64,000 nucleotides of DNA from Glandiceps talaboti (taxonomy: Eukaryota; Hemichordata; Enteropneusta; Spengelidae): assembly GCF_964340395.1 (NCBI RefSeq), contig NC_135554.1:1607501-1671500 (forward strand), given 5' to 3'. The translations under genes were made by a program, and so were the position numbers. Below the pieces are notes generated by a model. The model ran no database searches and was not told the DNA's origin. It saw nothing but the letters and a program-made list of their open reading frames with translations. This document shows, in pieces, positions 60,133 to 64,000 of the stretch (positions are counted from its first letter, which is position 1; the number at the start of each line of letters is the position of its first letter).

Positions 60133-60675
60133 GTCTGCTTGTTGGACATGGAACATGCCTACAACAATAAAGGATTGGTCGGGTATGGGGGATCTTATCA
60201 CAATGAAAATGGATATGCACATGTATGTCATAGAACACTGTCCTAATACCAACTTTGAATGAGATCTGTTCAAACATGCCTGAGTTATGGCTTTGGACAT
60301 GAAAATTCACAAACAAAATGGCTGCCAGGCAGCCATATTGGATCGTATCATGACAACAATGAATATGCACATATATGCCATAGAACACTGTCCTAATACC
60401 AACTTTGAATGAGATCTGTTCAAGCATGTCTGAGTTATGGCTTTAGACAGGGAAAATTTGCAAACAAAATGGCTGCTAGGCGGCCATATTGGATCGTATC
60501 ATGAAACAAATTGACGTGCATATGTATGCCATTGTATGTTGCCCCAGTACCAAGTTTGAAAAAAATCGGTCCAGGCATCTCCAAGAAACGGCTGCGGACG
60601 GACAGACGGACGGACGGACGGACAGACGGAATCCAATCCATAAGTCCCCGTCCCGGACTTGGTCCGGTGGGGACT
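58264..60675 (+). mobile_element. R2 repeat split by an L2 retrotransposon
   Basis: Leader CAAGTCATTGAGAATGACAT, an arm reading ACTCCCC, and sequence identical in order to 18398-18512 run up to TTGTG at 58378. The repeat resumes at 60129 (TTGTGTCTGCTTGTTGGACA). It continues with two modules, the ACCAAGTTTGAAAAAAATCG segment and a (GGAC)n/(AGAC) tract at 60595-60630. It ends in the terminal hairpin AGTCCCCGTCCCGGACTTGG/TCCGGTGGGGACT. It is the best complete R2 end in the window. Confidence 0.88.
58379..60128 (+). mobile_element. L2/CR1-type non-LTR retrotransposon, 5'-truncated, open reverse transcriptase
   Basis: An uninterrupted frame to TAG at 60043 (about 555 codons) encodes a reverse transcriptase: KNYRPVSNLPFLSKVLEKII near the start, ILLDLSAAFDTIDHKILLQR (motif A), FGVPQGSVLGPLLFTIYIAP (motif B), HQYADDHELYLSF (motif C) and LQLNDNKTEVILI. 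The C-terminal block LHWLPVRLRIDYKILLLTFK and YGGRAFSYAAPKLWNVLPLD are typical of L2/CR1. The frame has no ATG start of its own (it opens with GTG at the junction), and the endonuclease is missing, so this is a dead-on-arrival copy. The 3' end has GGCGCTATATAAACTTTGC and a (TGAT)n tail at 60102-60128. A possible TTGTG target duplication flanks it. The open frame suggests a young insertion. Confidence 0.93.
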
Positions 60676-63530
60676 AAAAAGACGGAAAAAGTCGTTCAAC
60701 GGGAGGTTGACTGCTGCATGCAGTGACTCGTGACTCCGAAGATGCGCTCGATCTCATTTACATCTTGTTCCTTATATTAAAACATTTCATGCTGATAAAA
60801 CGGCAGATCTGTTTTTGGAATATTTGGTGGCCCTGAAAAACTATTAAACTAGGTACGCAGTTTAAGATCCACTATTTGAAGATCTTTCTTTCAATAATTG
60901 TGTTCGACGTTGTCTTTGGTTAAAATGTTGTTTGATATAATTATCTCATTGCACACTGACACTAGCTTTATTCCGCAATTCATTTAGAAGTGACAATTTG
61001 CTATGGAAAGAATGGCCCTGAATTTGTAAATAGAACTGTACCTTCGACATCAAAATCCAAACTTCAATTTCCATTATAATGATAATGACAAGGAGAATTC
61101 ACTGAGTTCACCTTGGGTTCCGACGTAAACGAGGCCATAACAGTTTTGGGAGTTGGGTAAAGAAAATGATTATTTTGTTGTGTTACTTATTTGAGAAAGC
61201 ACTATCATTTTTTTTAACTTTGAATGTGACATCTTTTCGGCAACTACTTTGAAAGATACGACATTAGGCCAGAAAAAATGAAAAAGCTGTTCAACCTACC
61301 CATATATGTTTTTCTAGTGATGGGTATTATATCCTCATGCGGGCTTCACATTTTTTTTCAAAATTAAGGATATTTCTTCATATTTTCTGAATAGTACATG
61401 TAACAATATACATTTGAGTCTATTCCAAATTATATAATATCTTATACAGTGGTTTACTTGGCTCTGATGTTGCATACAAGCATGAATTGAGACTAAATAT
61501 CCAATGTGCACTAAAAAGAATTGAACAAACGTTTACATCCATTGGGCCATCACAAGTCTGAAAGTCTTGAAATGTTTTGCTCTTTATTCGTGATTTTTTG
61601 GAACGAAATTAAACTTCAGGAGAAGTCATTTACCATGTGCACATCCACATAATATCTTTCAGCTTTGCCACAACAAAATACACTTCCAGATATGTAATAC
61701 ATAGCATAATTATTTCAATTCTGGTATTTTATTATGTCTATGGTTTGATATTTTATGCCTCTAAATGGCCTCCTACACTGTCTTATTTTCAATTTTTTTT
61801 TCACCTTTGGAGTTGTCTCCTTCCAATGCATCATTGTACCATATAATTTTATATCTCCACTGTAGTGTAGGTGACAGAAGCCTGAGAAGGGGTGGCTAAA
61901 ATAATGCTTGAGATTCAATTGGCGGGGCTTAACTTTTTTTGAGAGGGGGTGCGAGGAACTACACCCGTTGACAAGTATTTTTTATTTTTTCTGACCTTAC
62001 ATATGATATTTAATTGCGTATGCTAAAATATATATAATGTAAATTACATGCAAATTTATGTAAATTAGCACTTTTCTAAATTTTAAATGCATGATTGCAC
62101 CAAGACAAAGTTCTGACGTAGTATATAGTATTTGTGTAGTACTTGACGAACTGGCATCTATTAAGTTTAACTCCCACGGCCCAGGCACGACTTTCTACTT
62201 GTTACATTGCTAAAATTACTTACATGTACCTACAATTTCTAGGGTTTATAACATCAAATACAGTTTTTAGGATCATTTGAATCAAAAGTCAAGACGGGTT
62301 CGTAAACAACACTGTGTGTACATGTCATGTGACTCTTGTTAATGAAAGTTAACGGGAAGAGCCAATCGTTCAATCGTACCGGCCACATTTTATATGGTCA
62401 TCACCCTAATTGATTTTAACAGAATTTATGTGAAAAAGATGTCAAAAAGGTTCAAAGCTAGGCCGCGCTGGATGTCAAGTTGAGAAAGGCCCTACATCGT
62501 GGAATCTGGAAATTACCGATGCGATGTCACGCATTTGAGGTCAACTCTGAAGTCTCAAAGACAGCCTGGTTAAGCATGATTAGATCCGTTTATTGAGGTG
62601 AAAACAAAAAGACCAATTGTCAAAAGTAATTATTAAGCAATGGTTTTAGTTATTTTGGAGAGATTTGTACATTTTTCACATGATACTTGAAACATGTGAA
62701 AGCAGTCAAGGTCAATGCTCATCGCCGTCATTGTGTAGTGCCTGTTTTTAAACTGAGTGTCGATATGCGGAAACAGGCGAATAAAACCACAGAAACAGTG
62801 TGAATATTCTATACCAAGCACGAGGACTGGTAAATACAATTTCCTGTTGAAAGAATGTTTTGCAGAGATAATAAAATGATTTAAACTTTGTATGAATTTT
62901 TTCCAGTTTAGTTTTAGAAATAGTAAGCGTTGCAATAAGGGCAAATTGTTCATTTTCCCATTTCCTATTACGAACTAAAACAAATGAATTACGCTTCTTG
63001 TGGGCAGTAGGAGTTGGCAAAGGTGTTGGCAAAGGTGTACAAGTATCGATCAAAGTCTGTATACACTTGTCAGCTATTCTCGATCATCCTAAACTTCAAT
63101 CATATTTATGTAAAATTAAGGCCAATGTTATGTCGCTAAGCCCAAATCGATCGGGGCATTGCTTCACCCATAATATAGCAGTCAACATCCAAATGTCCCT
63201 TCGTCAAGCAACAAATAACTGTTGAGCTCTGGCAACCCTCGCTTTTACGGATAACTTTGACAATGACTCAACGAGGTTATTTCCCTCGAAATCCTCCATG
63301 TTGATTGCGTGTCGCCATAGTAATGCACTGTGGCTACGTCATCGAATCAAGTAAACAAGATCAAATTTAACGTGTCAAGACAGTACACCAAACTGAATCG
63401 ATTCAAATTCATTTCTAACATTTCGTTTTGGGACATAAACTAAAATCGATTCAATTAACTGAATTGATTCAATTTGATTCGATTCGAAATCGATTCATAT
63501 GGGGACAGGGCTAGTGTCTAAGATATTTAA
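60676..63530. other. 2.85 kb with no feature recognised
   Basis: AT-rich, mostly unique-looking DNA. I searched it for the missing N-terminal RIC1 exons (for example a LWSVFGAQL-like stretch on the minus strand) and found none. GTTGGCAAAGGT is repeated twice at 63013-63036, and several ATCGATTC motifs cluster at 63395-63500. No RNA gene seen. Confidence 0.5.

Positions 63531-64000
<470 letters not shown>

Overview
This is animal nuclear DNA, most likely from a marine invertebrate. The phylum cannot be fixed from the sequence. It is AT-rich, the one host gene is split into short exons by long introns, and there are Penelope-like and L2/CR1-like retroelements, many short DNA transposons, and tandem arrays covering roughly a quarter of the window. 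Nothing looks bacterial or viral.

Only one host gene is clearly visible. It runs right to left on the minus strand and is the orthologue of RIC1 (KIAA1432, RAB6A-GEF complex partner 1). Eleven consecutive exons, from 51678 down to 970, join in phase through GT/AG sites to about 472 codons. They match the vertebrate protein from the late part of its N-terminal WD40 region to the start of the C-terminal RIC1 domain. The first exons lie beyond 51.7 kb or outside the window, and the last exons lie left of position 970. With RGP1, RIC1 acts as a Golgi exchange factor for RAB6A. A possible 21-nt microexon lies at 22283-22303. A 56-bp duplication has copied one splice donor (48722-48833).

Nearly everything else is RIC1 intron filled with repeats. 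Tandem arrays: 27/31 bp (1-803), 38 bp (3280-4695 and 7381-7853), 59 bp (11812-13946), 24 bp (15496-16075), composite tetranucleotide (21210-22012), 50 bp (23745-25040), 49 bp in a higher-order pattern (25850-27870), 43 bp (34998-37577), 23 bp (49121-49555), 29 bp (50100-50545), another 29 bp (51797-54066), and 76 bp born inside a Penelope reverse transcriptase (55200-55815).

Several insertions can be defined to the base because an empty copy of the target exists elsewhere in the window. A 2.7-kb element with 3-bp TAA duplications splits the 38-bp array. A TTAA-duplicating family is present at 8808-11601 and, in shorter form, at 44850-46267. A second TTAA element with 62-bp perfect inverted ends lies at 32409-34228. 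A 380-bp MITE has 9-bp duplications at 20503-20882. A 3.46-kb element sits in a spacer of the 49-bp array (27878-31337). A 5'-truncated L2 copy (58379-60128) has landed in an older repeat.

The most interesting pattern is that three unrelated repeat families, called R1, R2 and R3 here, share one plan. Each has a leader of about 20 nt with a mini-hairpin, then a short inverted-repeat arm. R1 and R2 then have ~150-bp repeated modules and a short microsatellite. Each ends in a hairpin whose last arm matches the first inverted repeat. This resembles Helentron-derived (HINE) or 'pearl'-type non-autonomous elements of invertebrates.
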